The notes beneath the pieces were generated by a model. The model did no database searches. It worked only from the letters and a program-made list of their open reading frames with translations, and was not told the DNA's origin. A program made the translations under genes and the position numbers. From Triticum aestivum (taxonomy: Eukaryota > Streptophyta > Magnoliopsida > Poales > Poaceae), in assembly GCF_018294505.1 (NCBI RefSeq), contig NC_057798.1:371522026-371586025 (forward strand): a stretch of DNA of 64,000 bases, read 5' to 3'. Positions 33,536-45,405 of the stretch are shown here, piece by piece. Each line of letters opens with the position of its first letter. The first letter of the stretch is position 1.

Positions 33536-36171
33536 TTTCAAACTCATGCCCGTGTCGAGAGGTATGAGACCTCTGACAAGTACTTTGCCTAAAAGATGGA
33601 GGAGAATAGCTCAGCTAGTGAGCATGTGCTCAGAATGTCTGGGTAGTACAATCGCTTGAATCAAGTGGGAGTTAATCTTCCAAATAAAGTAGTGATTGAC
33701 AGAGTTCTCTAGTCACCATCACCAAGTTACTGGAACTTCATGACGAACTATAATATGCAAGGGATGACGAAATCAATTCCCGAGCTCTTCGTGATGCTGA
33801 AATCGACGAAGGTAGAAATCAAGAAAAAGCATCAAGTATTGATGATTAAACAAGACCACTAGTTTCAAGAAAAAGGGGAAAGGGAAAGAACGAGAACTTG
33901 AAGAAGAATGGCAAGCAAGTTGTCACTCCCGTGAAGAAGCCCAAAGATGAACCTAAGCCTGAAACTAAGTGCTACTACTGCAAAGGAAAAGTTCACTGGA
34001 AGCGAAACTACCCCAAATATTTGGCGGATAAGAAGGATGGCAAAGTGAAAAAGGTATATTTGATATACATGTTATTGATGTGTACCTTACTAGTGCTCAT
34101 AGTAGCCCCTGGGTATTTGAAACCTGTTCGATTGCTAAGATTAGTAACTTGAAACAGGAATTGCAGAATAAATAGAGACTAGTTGAGGGTGAAGTGACGA
34201 TGTGTGTTGGAAGTGGTTCGAAGATTTATATGATCATCATCGCACACTCCCTATACTTTCGTGATTAGTGTTGAACCTCGATAAATGTTATTTGGTGTTT
34301 GCGTTGAGCATGAATATGATTAGATCATGTTTAATGCAATACGGTTATTCATTTAAGACAAAGAATAATTATTATTCTAATTACATGAATAAAACCTTCT
34401 CTGGTCATACACCCAATGCTAATGGTTTACTTAATCTCGACCATAGTGATACACATATTCATAATATTGATGCCAAAAGATGCAAAGTTGATAATGATAG
34501 TGCAACTTATTTGTGGCACTACCGTTCGGGTCATATCAGTATAAAGCGCATGAAGAAACTCCATAAAGATCGACTTTTGGAATCACTTGATTATGAATCA
34601 TTTGATAGTTGCGAACCGTGCCTTATGTGCAAGATGGGAGGAAAGTAGAACTTGATGAGGTAATTGTACCTTCTCTCAATTTGGAAAGTAGCTCATCCGA
34701 GAAATCTGTTCCCATGATGCCGACACCAACTGGAGAGGACGCTAATGATAAATATCATGAAACTTCAGATCAAGTTGCTACAGAACCTTGTAGGTCAAAT
34801 AGAGCACAATCCGCGCCAGAGTGGTATGGTAATCCTGTTCTGGAGGTCATGTTACTTGACCATGACAAACCTATGAACTAAGAAAAGCTATGATGAGCCC
34901 AGATTCCCATAAATGGCTTAAGGCCATGAAATCTAAGATAGGATCCATGTATGAGAACAAAGTGTGGACTTTGGTGGATTTGCCCGATGATCGGCGACCC
35001 ATAGAGAATAAATGGATCTTCAAGAAGAAGACTGACGTTGATGGTAATGTTACTGTCTATAAATCTTGACTTGTCGCAAAAGGTTTTCGACAAGTTCAAG
35101 GGGTTGACTACGATGAAGCTTTCTCAACCGTAGCGATGCTTAAGTCCGCCCGAATCAAGTTAGCAATTACATTTTGTGAAATCTGGCAGATGGATGTCAA
35201 AACTACTTTCCTTAAAAGGATATCTCTAAGGAGAGTTGTATATGATGCAAACAGAAGGTTTTGTCGATCCTAAAGGTGCTAACAAGGTATGCAAGCTCCA
35301 GCGATCCATCTATGGACTGGTGCAAGCATCTACGAGTTGGAATATGCACTTTTATGAGTTGATCAAAGCATATAGTTTTATACAGACTTGCGTTGAATCC
35401 TGTATTTACAAGAAAGTGAGTTAGAGCACTAGAGCCTTTTTGATAAGTATATGCGAATGACATATTGTTGATCAAAAATGATGTAGAATTTTCTAGAAAG
35501 AATAAAGGAGAGTTTGGAAGGAGTTTTTCAAAGAAAGACCTCGGCGAAGCTGCTTACATATTGGGCATCAAGATTTATAGAGATAGATCAAGACGCTTGA
35601 TAAGATTTTTCAATAAGTACATACCTTGACAAGATTTTGAAAGAGTTCAAAATGGACCAGTCAAAGAAGGAATTCTTGCATGTATTACAAGGTGTAAAGT
35701 TGAGTAAGACTCAAAGCCCGACCACGGTAGAAGATAGAAAGAGAATGAAAGTCATTCCCTATATGCCTCAGTCATAGGTTCTATAAAGTATGCCATGCTA
35801 TGTACCAGACCAGTTGTGTGCCTTGCTATGAGTTTCGCAAGGGGGTATGATAGTGATCCAGGAGTGGATCACTGGATAGCGGTCAAAGTTATCCTTAGTT
35901 ACCTAAGAGGACTAAGGAAGTATTTCTCGGTTATGGAGGTGATAAAGAGTTCATCGTGAAGAGTTACGTTGATGCAAGCTTGACACTGATCCAGATGACT
36001 CTGAGTCTCAATCTGGATACATATTGAAAGTGGGAGCAATTAGCTAGAGTAGCACCATGCAGAGCATTGTAGACATAGAAATTTGCAAAATACATATGGA
36101 TCTAAATGTGACAGACCCGTTGACTAAACCTCTCTCACAAGCAAAACATGATCACACCTTAGTACTCTTTG
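33536..36171 (+). pseudogene. Degenerate copia gag-pol polyprotein, copy 2, with integrase deleted
   Basis: The Gag knuckle at about 33970-34030 again reads CYYCKGKVHWKRNYPKY with the last Cys changed to Tyr. The pre-integrase region is at 34268-34636 (YLWHYRSGHISIKRMKKLH, CEPCLMCKM). There the sequence jumps from AAGATG straight to GGAGGAAAG at about 34637, removing about 737 bp that copy 1 keeps (11147-11883), which is the whole integrase core. The linker runs to 34881, then reverse transcriptase (about 34900-35640) and RNase H remnants with many stops. A TGA in VYK-S-*-LVAKGF and a frameshift near 35600 are shared with copy 1. It is non-functional. Confidence 0.9.
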
Positions 36172-36343
36172 CGTGTTAATCACATGGCGATGTGAACTAG
36201 AATATTGACTCTAGTAAACCCTTTGAGTGTTGATCACATGGCGATGTGAACTATGGGTGTTAATCACATAAAGATGTGAACTATTGGTGTTAAATCACAT
36301 GGTGATGTGAACTAGATTATTGACTCTAGTGCAAGTGGGAGAC
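36172..36343 (+). repeat. Copia internal 2, 3' untranslated repeats and polypurine tract
   Basis: The same short direct repeats around AATCACATGGNGATGTGAACT as at 13424-13591, about four imperfect copies, followed by the polypurine stretch GCAAGTGGGAGAC. Confidence 0.75.
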
Positions 36344-37279
36344 TGAAGGAAATATGCCCTAGAGGCAATAATAAAAGTTGTTATTTTATATTTCCTGATA
36401 TCAAGATAAATGTTCATTATTCATGCTAGAATTGTATTAACCGGGAACTTGATACATGTGTGAATACATAGACAAAACACCGTGTCCCTAGTATGCCTCT
36501 ACTTGACTAGCTATTTGATCAAAGATGGTTAAGTTTCCTAGCCATGGACATGAGTTGTCATTTGATAAACGGGATCACATCATTAGTGGAATGATGTGAT
36601 GGAAAAGACCCATCTGTTAGCTTAGCATAATGATCATTCAGTTTATTGCTACTACTTTCTTCGTGTCAAATATATATTCCTCCGACCATGTGATTATGCA
36701 CCTCCCGTACACCAGAGGTATGCCTCGTGTCCTATCAAACATCACGATGTAACTGGGTGATTATAAAGATGCTCTACAGGTATCTCCGAAGGTGTTTTTT
36801 GGGTTGGCATAAGTCGAGATTAGGATTTGTCACTCCGAGTATCGGAGAGGTATCTATGGGCCCTCTCGGTAATGCACATCATATGAAGCCTTGCAAGCAA
36901 TGTGACTAAGGAGTTAGTTACGGGATGATGCACTATGGAACAAGTAAAGAGACTTGCCGGTAACGAGATTTAGCTAGGTATGGAGATACCGACGGTCGAA
37001 TCTCGGGCAAGTAACATACCGATGACAAAGGGAATAACGTATGTTGACATTGCAGTTCGACCAATAAAGATCTTCGAAGAATATGTGGGAACCAATATGG
37101 GCATCCAGGTTCCGCTATTGGTTATTGACCGGAGAGGTGTCTCGGTCATGTCTACATAGTTCTCAAACCCGTAGGGTCCGCACGCTTAACGTTCAATGAC
37201 GATATGTATTATATGAGTTATGTGTTTTGGTGACCGAAGATTGTTCGGAGTCCCGGATGAGATCACGGACAGGACGAGG
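36344..37279 (+). repeat. Copia LTR3, left part
   Basis: Starts TGAAGGAAATATGCCC after the polypurine tract. It is interrupted at 37279 by the solo LTR, with CGAGG (37275-37279) duplicated at 41545-41549. It is highly similar to 13592-14575. Confidence 0.9.
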
Positions 37280-40200
37280 TGTAACGCCCTCGATGCGGCT
37301 ATAGCTCCCACGTGTCGAGGCACGACTTAGAGGCATAACCGCATTGAAAGCAATGTCGCAAGTCAGGCAATCATTACAACATCCCATGTAATATATAATA
37401 AAAGGGGGAGATAACATAGTTGGCTTACACTCGCCACGTCACATCAGAGTGCATAAATAACATCCATCAAACAAACACTCATGGCCCGACTACGGCGCCA
37501 AAATTAGAAAAGAACCCAACATGCGACAAGGTCCTGAATCGATAACCCCAACCAGGCACCACTACTGATCATCGGGAAAGGAAACATAATAACGCTGAGA
37601 GTCCTCGTCGAACTCCCACTTTAGCTCGTACTCGTCACCTGGAGCGAAATCACCTGGACCTGCATCTGGAGTTATAGTATCTGTGAGCCACAGGGACTCA
37701 GCAATCTCGCACCCTCGCGATCAAAACTATTTAAGCTCATAGGAATGGATAAGGCAATTATATGTGGAGCTGCAGCAAGCGACTAGCATATGTGATGGCT
37801 ACAATCGCAAAAGAGAGCGAGAAGAGAGGGCAAAGCACGGTCGATACAAATATGATCAAGAAGTGATCCTATAGCAACCTACGTCAAGCATAACTCCAAC
37901 ACCGTGTTCACTTCCCGGACTCCGCCGAGAAGAGACCATCACGGTTACACACGCGGTTGATGTATTTTAAATAAGGTCAACTTCGGGTTTTCTACAACCG
38001 GACGTTAACAAATTCCCATCTGCCCATAACCGCGGGCACGGCTTTCGAAAGTTCAATCCCTGCAGGGAAGTCCCAACTTAGCCCATGACAAGCTCTCACG
38101 GTCAACGAAGGAATAGACCTCCACCCGAGACATTCCGATCAGACTCGGTATCCCGGTACAACAAGACATTTCGACAGGGTAAAACTAAACCAGCAACACC
38201 GCCCGAATGTGCCGACAAATCCCGATAGGAGCTGCACATATCTCTTTCTCAGGGCACACTCAGATTGTCCTAGGTACGGGTAGGCCAGCCCAGAGTTGCC
38301 CCTGGTAGCCACCGGTAGCTGACAGGTGGACCAACACTCAGAGGAGCACTGGCCCGGGGGGTAAAATAATGATGACCCTTGAGTCTGCAGAACCCAAGGG
38401 AAAGAAAAGGCTAGGTGGCAAATGGTAAAACCAATGTTGGGCATTGCTGGAAGAGCTTTACTTAAGACGAACTGTCAAGGGGTTCCCATAATAGCCCAAC
38501 CGTGTAAGGAACGCAAAATCCGGGAACATAACACCGATATGACGGAAACTAGGGCGGCAAGAGTGGAACAAAACACCAGGCATAAGGCCGAGCCTTCCAC
38601 CCTTTACCAAGTATATAGATGCATTAATTAAGTAAGGTATATTGTGATATCCCAACAAGTAAATAAAAGTTCCAACAAGGAACGGCTCCAATCTTCCACC
38701 TGCAACTAACAACGCTATAAGAAGGGCTGAGCAAAGCGGTAACATAGCCAATCAACGGTTTGCTAGGACAATGGTGGGTTAGGGGATCACATGGCAATTG
38801 GGAGGCTGACAAGCAAAAGGTAGGCATCGTAGCAGTGGCAAAGCAAAAGAGCGAGCAAACTAGCATAGCAAAGATAGTAGTGATTTCGAGGGTATGATCA
38901 TCTTGCCTGCACAGTTGTCAGAGTTGACTGGATCCACGCAAGCAAACTCAACGGGCTCCTCGGTAGCGAACTCTTCTCCCGGCTCTACCCAACAAGACAA
39001 ACAAGCAACAAGGATACAATCAACCACGGCAAGACCAAGCAATATGATGAAATGACGATATGCTATGCGGGATGCGATGCGGGATGCAAAATGCAAGATA
39101 TGACAGGAAATGCATGAACCTGGCATCAACTTGGAAAACCAAGTGTGCCACTGGATAGAGGGGATGAAATCGCTTGAAAACGATATAAAGATCATTGGAA
39201 TCGGAGCTACAGTTTGGAAATGGCGAGCGTTTTAAGATATGACACCGGTATGCGATTTACAGCAAGTAGGCATCTAAAAGCAACGAAATGAACATGCTAC
39301 AGCCACCAAACATGAAAACAAAATACATGGCAGTGATGTACACAAGATGGTTGACAAAACACTAGCACTGAGCCATAGGCAAATTCATCCATTAAGAGGT
39401 TCAAACAAGCATGGCTAAAATGCAAATGCAAAACAGATTTCAGACTTAGTGAAATTAACACTAGTCTGAAATTTCAGATCACGATGCTCTCTTCGGAGCA
39501 GCAAAACACCATGATAGAAAACCTGAACATGACAAGTAAGAACATGGAATGGAGCTACTCAACAAGCTTAAAGAAAACACCCAAAGTGACCTGGGGCCAA
39601 AAGGGTTCACAAAATACTCTACCGAGCTCACGAACATAGCTCGAACACAATCAGTTTTCAGACTTAGTGAAAACTGAGACACGCTGAAATATAACTCACG
39701 AAGGCATGTAAACGAGCTCGATGCACTCACTACGGTGCAAGTCATGGCAAGGAAAGCATATAACGAGCAAGAAGGCACAAAGTGCTAGCTACACATGGCA
39801 AGAACGAAGGCATAGCATGCATGGAACACTAACGGTAGCATCGGCAAAATCGCAAACAAGTTGACGATCTGCCCGGATTAACAACGAAGCAAAAGTTGAG
39901 CTCGATTGAGTCAACCTAGAGCACTCCACATATGCAAACAAAGACATGGATGGATAGAGCATAACATAATTATCAAAACTCCCTTACTGGTCATCCTCAA
40001 AAGAGGCACGGATCACTAGGAAACAAGCTGGACATATAGCATCACGAACTAAAATATCCCAGACTTAGTGAAAATCACTAAGTCTCTGAAATCAGCAATC
40101 TCAGGTACCTCTCTTCGCAAGCTTGCACAAGACAACACACACATCCTAAAAATGCATGGGTGGCACCACTAGAAAGAAGACAAAATGCTTAACAATTCAT

Positions 40201-41544
40201 CCCAAAGGGGCACAGGCATATCATGCACGAATTAAACATGGCAAAAATGACAAAAGTGCATGATGAACTAACGGATCTGCAATTTAACTCACGAAGCCTC
40301 CTTCTAACAGCATTTTGGGCATCAAGATGACCTCAAATGCAATTGATGCAATGGAATGAAATGAACATGTCGAGACGAAGATTTTGATATATCATATGCC
40401 CAAAACGGAGCTACGGTTACGGAGATACGAGCAGTCAAAGTAGGCACAAAAATCTAGGGTTAGAGGTAAAAAGTCAACCCGAGATCCAGATCTGTATCCG
40501 GGGTACTGTTCACCTGCGCGTCTCCCGAGGATGACCAGCGCCGGAGCTCGTCGGTGCCGGCCGGAGTGGGGGAAGAGGAGGCCGGGGTGAGGGTGAGGAG
40601 GTCGGGCGGCGCCGGAGGAGGAGGCGGCGACCGCGGGCGGCGGCGTCCGGGGCGGCGCCTGCCGGTAGTGGGCGGCGGCGGCCGGCTTGCGGTGGCCCGG
40701 CGAGGCGACGAGCGGCGGCGGGGCAGCGGCCGGAGGAGGAGAAGAAGGGCGGCGGCGTGCGGGCGCCTCTGGCCCGAGCGGTCGGCGGGGAGGGCCGGCC
40801 CCGGGCCCTCGCGGGCCGGCGATGTGGGCGCGGGCGCGGGCGCGGGCGCGGGAGGGCCACGTGGCGGTTGGCGGCTGGCTGGGCGCGGCGGCCGACGTTG
40901 TCCGGCTCGCCCGGACACGTCCGTCGGCGGCGGATCTGGCGAGGAGATGTTTTTTTTTAAACTAGGGTTTGAGACGAGGGGATCCGGGATTTGGAGGAGG
41001 GGGTCTATAAATAGACATAAGTGGAGCTAGGAGAGTCCAAATGAGGTGCGGTTTTCGCCCACACGATCGTGATCGAACGCTCTAGGACATGGAGCAGAGT
41101 TTGGTGGGTTTTGGGCCAAATTTGGGGGGTTGTTGGGCTGCAACACACACGAGGCCTTTCCGGTCCCTCGGTTAACCGTTGGAGTATCAAACGAAGTCCA
41201 AATGATACGAAACTTGACAGGCGGTCTACCGGTAGTAAACCAAGGCCGCTTGGCAAGTCTCGGTCCAATCCGGAAATGTTTAATTCCCAAACACGAAAGA
41301 AAGCTAGAGATGACCACCGAGGAGAACGAAGCGCCGGAATGCAAAACGGACAACGGGGAAAATGCTCGAATGCATGAGATGAACATGTATGCAAATGCAA
41401 TGCACGAGATGACATGATAAGAGATGCACGAAAAAGAAAACAACACACGGAGACAAAGACCCGAACCCGAGAAATAAATATAACTTAGCGCCGGAGACGG
41501 CAAGAGTTGGATACAAATATGGAAATTATATTCGGGGCGTTACA
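37280..41544 (-). mobile_element. Solo LTR of a long-LTR gypsy element
   Basis: 4265 bp bounded by TGTAACGCCC ... GGGCGTTACA with a perfect CGAGG duplication on both sides, and no internal domain, primer site or second LTR. This is what LTR-LTR recombination leaves behind. By analogy with the element at 49036-61092, which also has a GC-rich block 0.5-1 kb from its 5' end, it probably reads on the minus strand. The block 40500-40960 is extremely GC-rich; the long open frames there on both strands reflect lack of A/T-rich stops and I do not call them genes. A motif CAGACTTAGTGAAA recurs at 39441, 39659 and 40060. Confidence 0.85.
41004..41015 (-). promoter_or_regulatory. Candidate TATA box of the solo LTR
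   Basis: TCTATTTATAGA on the minus strand, followed by a pyrimidine-rich leader with CAAACCCTAG and then the GC-rich block. The other strand reads TCTATAAATAGA, an even better TATA, so orientation cannot be settled from this box alone. Confidence 0.4.
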
Positions 41545-42131
41545 CGAGGAGTCTCGAAATGGTCGAGAGATAAAGATTGATTCCTTCCCCCTTTCCCTCT
41601 CCGGTAAAAGGAAGGGGGTCTGAATTGGACTTGGAGTCCTAGTAGGACTCCCCCCATGGGGCGTGCCCTAGGCCGGCCTCCTCCCCTCTCCCTCCTTTAT
41701 ATACGGGGGGGGGGGCACCACAAGACACATCAATTGTCTTAGCCGTGTGCGGTGCCCCCCTCCACCGTTTACTCCTCCGGTCATATTGTCGTAGTGCTTA
41801 GGCGAAGCCCTGCACGGATCACATCACCATTACCGTCACCACGCCGTCGTGCTGATGGAACTCATCTCCTTCGTACCTATACTGGATCAAGAGTTCGAGG
41901 GACGTCATCGAGCTGAACGTGTGCAGAACTCAAAGGTGTTGTACGTTCGGTACTTGATCGGTTGATTCAAGAAGACGTTCGACTACATCAACCGCGTTAA
42001 GTTAACGCTTCCGTTTTCGGTCTACGAGGGTACGTGGACACACTCTCCCCCTCTCGTTGCTATACATCTCCTAGATAGATCTTACGTGAGCATAGGAATT
42101 TTTTTGGAATTGCATGCTACGTTTCCCAACA
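41545..42131 (+). repeat. Copia LTR3, right part
   Basis: Begins with the CGAGG duplication and ends TTTCCCAACA at 42131. Relative to LTR2 about 190-200 bp are missing: AAGATTGAT is joined to TCCTTCCCCC at about 41582. It keeps the TATATA box at 41698-41703. Unrelated low-copy DNA follows, so this is the outer right end of the copia array. Confidence 0.85.
41698..41703 (+). promoter_or_regulatory. TATA box of copia LTR3
   Basis: TATATA in CTCCTTTATATACGGGG. It is intact here but changed to TTTAGTTACG in LTR2. Confidence 0.5.
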
Positions 42132-43652
42132 GGGGGATGTGCTCATCGTGAGAAGAAAGAACCTTAGTTAAACATGTCTACCAATTACTATTTATTAATC
42201 TTATACTATACAATAATATCATCCAAATTGGACAACTGAAGAAATAACAAATTTTCTTAGAACACAAGGTGACACACAATATATACACGACCAAACCCTA
42301 GGCAGGCATCAATTGATATATAACACCAAATTACCAACACGTGCGGATGTCTGGATCCAAAAACACTTGACTAATGAAAATGTTGTTAGTTGTCAACCAC
42401 TAGTCTGCTACTAGTAGGGTCACTGTGCCAGTTCAAGGCTTAGACCCTGGTGTGCCAAAAACAGAAAAATAAAGATTAGAATCATGGAAACGATGTGTAA
42501 AGGCATGTTTCAATGAAACTGAAATACAAAAAAGATTGAATTGTGAGTGAGCATATATATGAGGTGGAGGATCATAACACAAGGGGGGTATCTATTCAGA
42601 TTTTGATTGGATGGGCTTCATGAGAACCCGCTACTCAATTCTCGTTAACAACTGAAAACAAGGTCAGCTTGATGCATCCTTCCGTATGGTTTTCATGTCA
42701 AATCTACACCAAAAGAAAAGTCGCTCAAATTTTAGTCTCTTTTATCTTGTGCTTTATCAATGTACTTATGTCGTGATAATTTGTTCAGTGAGGGGAGCAA
42801 CACGGATCGGCTATAGGGACATGAATCCATGTGGAGCGGATGGTCAAAATGGTGTTTACTCGCGATGGATGATGATGTAGTCTTCGTATCAGCCCTCCGT
42901 CGCCTTATGCTATTTTTTCTTTCCAATTGAGATTGTTTTATGCCTTCATTTTGATGTAATAAGTGTGATATGTATTATGTGTATATCTTATTACGTAGAG
43001 GTTAGGTGTAATTTATTTATTTTATGATTGTATTATCTTGATGTGATTTGTCTTTTGAAAGGGTTGATACAATTTATTAAATTGACAAAAACTTTGTTTA
43101 TCAAAGAAATATTCTTTCCTTTGAGGATTGTTGAACCGAAGAGGCCCATCCTAGTGTGACTCACTCACATGCCAACTAACTGTTAGTTAGGCATCAAACA
43201 ACCAAATTGGGTCCGATGGTTAGGGTGTGTGAGAGCACTGGTTCCCTCCTTATGCCGCCACTGGAGGACTGATAAAAGCTTTGCTCGGAGAATGGCATGC
43301 ACTCTGTTAGAAGAACAAAACAAGTTTATGATATGTTCTATTTCCAACATCATTTGAGACTTAGACCTTAATTGGACCGGTCTTTCAGCATTTTCTCCTG
43401 CCATTGGTTCCTCCTTCTGTGAATGGTGGTCTCCGATGAGGAATTGAGCCCTGCCATCCAGCAAGAAGAAGATGAACCGTGTCGTCATCTTGTTCAGTTT
43501 GAAAGGAACACAATAACAACATGTCCGAGAAGAAGCATAACTCAATTGACCATTCATTTGGTCAGGTGAAGTGCGGCCCCTATTGTTGATACAAGGCTGG
43601 CCCTATGTCTCGAGTTTGTGTTTAGCTGAGATCGTCGGCAGTGTATTCCTGT
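42132..43652. other. Low-copy DNA, no recognised gene
   Basis: AT-rich sequence without LTR, MITE or known protein motifs that I can see. A 124-codon minus-strand frame (43557-43183, starting MNGQLSYASSRTCCYC) and a 64-codon plus-strand frame (42686-42880) are the longest; neither resembles a family I know and both may be chance. The copia target-site duplication should start right after 42131 (GGGGG...), but its partner is off the window. Confidence 0.5.
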
Positions 43653-44788
43653 TTGAGTGTCTCCAAGAGAGCCCCAAAAAAACTCCCCCAATAATTGGTT
43701 AATGGGTTGTCCCCATAATTTAGGGTTAGCAAGTGGGGTGCTTTCTTAGATCCCAAAAAATTCTTTCCCACTAAACTATTTTTTTCTATTTCTCTTTAAA
43801 CTTGCATACAAATGGGGTATGCATGTCTATTCTATGAACATAATAGTTCAAATAATGATATTTCAGGCACACATAATTGAACATACTTTAAAGCCACAAT
43901 TTATTAAATTCAAGTTCGAGTAAAAGTTAAAGTGAAACGTAGCAAATCCTTCAAATGATTTAACGTAAACATAACAAATGGTCCAAATGATTCGAAGTAA
44001 ACATAACATGCAACATATGATTCACCTAAACACGAAGATCAAACATAGAGCAACACCCTTCACTCCCATTACCGTTCACATTCCCACTCCGGCGTGGAGA
44101 AAGAAAATGTCTTGTATGTCTACCGACTCGTTCATCATATTAAGATATGATTGCTCACTACATACTAGCAAATATGAAACAAATGAGCATTGTAAATTTC
44201 CATTTAAAACTATGATGGTGTTTTGTGAAAATTAAACGAATGAATAAGAAATGAAAAACTGAAAAAGTACCTTTCCTGCATTTCATCGAACAACTTATTG
44301 GCGTTGTACATGTAGAAGTCGGCGGCGGCCTCGAAGGTGGGGACGTCGGGACATCTCCATGAAGGAGGCCGACGGCTCGCCATGAAGGAGGCCGAAGCAG
44401 TTGTGGTTGCGGGGCTTCTTGGTCGGCGCGACAACCCAATGAGGAATGTTGCCTCCTTCCTCCCCCGCGACGCCATGCGTGCCTAGGCCGGGCGATGACA
44501 TTGGTTGAGGGTGGAGGTGGCTACGACGGTCGACGGCACGGGAGCGGCGAGTCAACGCAGAACACCTGTGAGGAGAGGGATCGGTGGCCTTCATCGGCAG
44601 TGGGAGATGGGTGTGCTCAGGAAACTTTAGGCGGGAGAGGGATTGTTGCTTCCAGCCACCTATTGGGGTGGTATTGGGGAGGGGGTCAATTTTCCCTAAA
44701 AAAAATTGAGACAACAATTTTCCTAAATAAGTTGAGATGTTTTGATGGGTCTCCCGAATAATTTTTGCGGATTGGGCCTCTGTTGGAG
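43653..44788. mobile_element. Possible non-autonomous DNA transposon with imperfect inverted ends
   Basis: The left edge TCTCCAAGAGAGCCCCAA and the reverse complement of the right edge, GCTCCAACAGAGGCCCAA, agree at about 14 of 18 positions. Such CTCCAANAGAG ends are common in grass non-autonomous elements. Inside is a GC-rich, gene-like stretch (about 44270-44530) with a short minus-strand frame beginning MASRGRKEATFLIG, possibly a captured gene fragment. No clear target-site duplication was found, so the call is tentative. Confidence 0.3.
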
Positions 44789-45405
44789 CAGGTTTTTTGG
44801 CCCAACTCCCCGATATCAATTTTTTATTCGTTATAAGGGGATTTTGTACTGCTTTCTTCTTCTATAAGTTCTCCTTTATGGTTCAGAAAAAAAAAATCAT
44901 GCTAAACTTTCAGTTGACATCGTGACAGACAACGCATCACTTGTATCGTTTCCTGAAGCTCAGGCGAGCAAACCTGAACGAGCAAAGCCGCGTAGAATGC
45001 ATAAAGACTTATGCAGCTCCGGTTAACGAAGTGCATACAAGCTGAACGGCCACCACAACACTAGGTTCCCGCAACAAAAGGTCATGTCTTTCTTTTTCCT
45101 TTTTCAAATCCAGAGTCACGTCTTAGGCGTCTCGATCTAACTAGTTGAGAGGGCGCGCGCGCACGCAGACTACCTCCTCTCCTATACAGCCCTCAGACGA
45201 AGCCTCCACCAAGTCTCTACAATGGCTTTCCACCCTAACTCAAGTTCGTCGTTGTACTGGTGAGTTTAGACTGGACAGCAAAAGCCTGAAACATAGGCCA
45301 ACGGTTACCCCTGAATGGAAATTGATAACGCAATCATTCTGTTTCAGAAAGAACAGACGGAGAGTCAAAGTGAAAATACCTGATGGTTGCTGCATCATAT
45401 GCACT
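44789..45405. other. Region 3' of NSE3
   Basis: It contains the downstream flank or 3' untranslated region of the minus-strand NSE3 gene. A short GCGCGCGCGCAC run lies near 45153. A plus-strand open frame at 45145-45591 overlaps the last NSE3 exon in antisense and has no recognisable protein. I cannot place the polyadenylation site. Confidence 0.4.

Noticed and set aside
40460..41030. Long GC-rich open frames on both strands (up to 158 codons) in the solo LTR
   Set aside because: Overlapping open frames on both strands follow from extreme GC content; the sequence is low-complexity Pro/Arg or Gly/Arg and lies inside an LTR.
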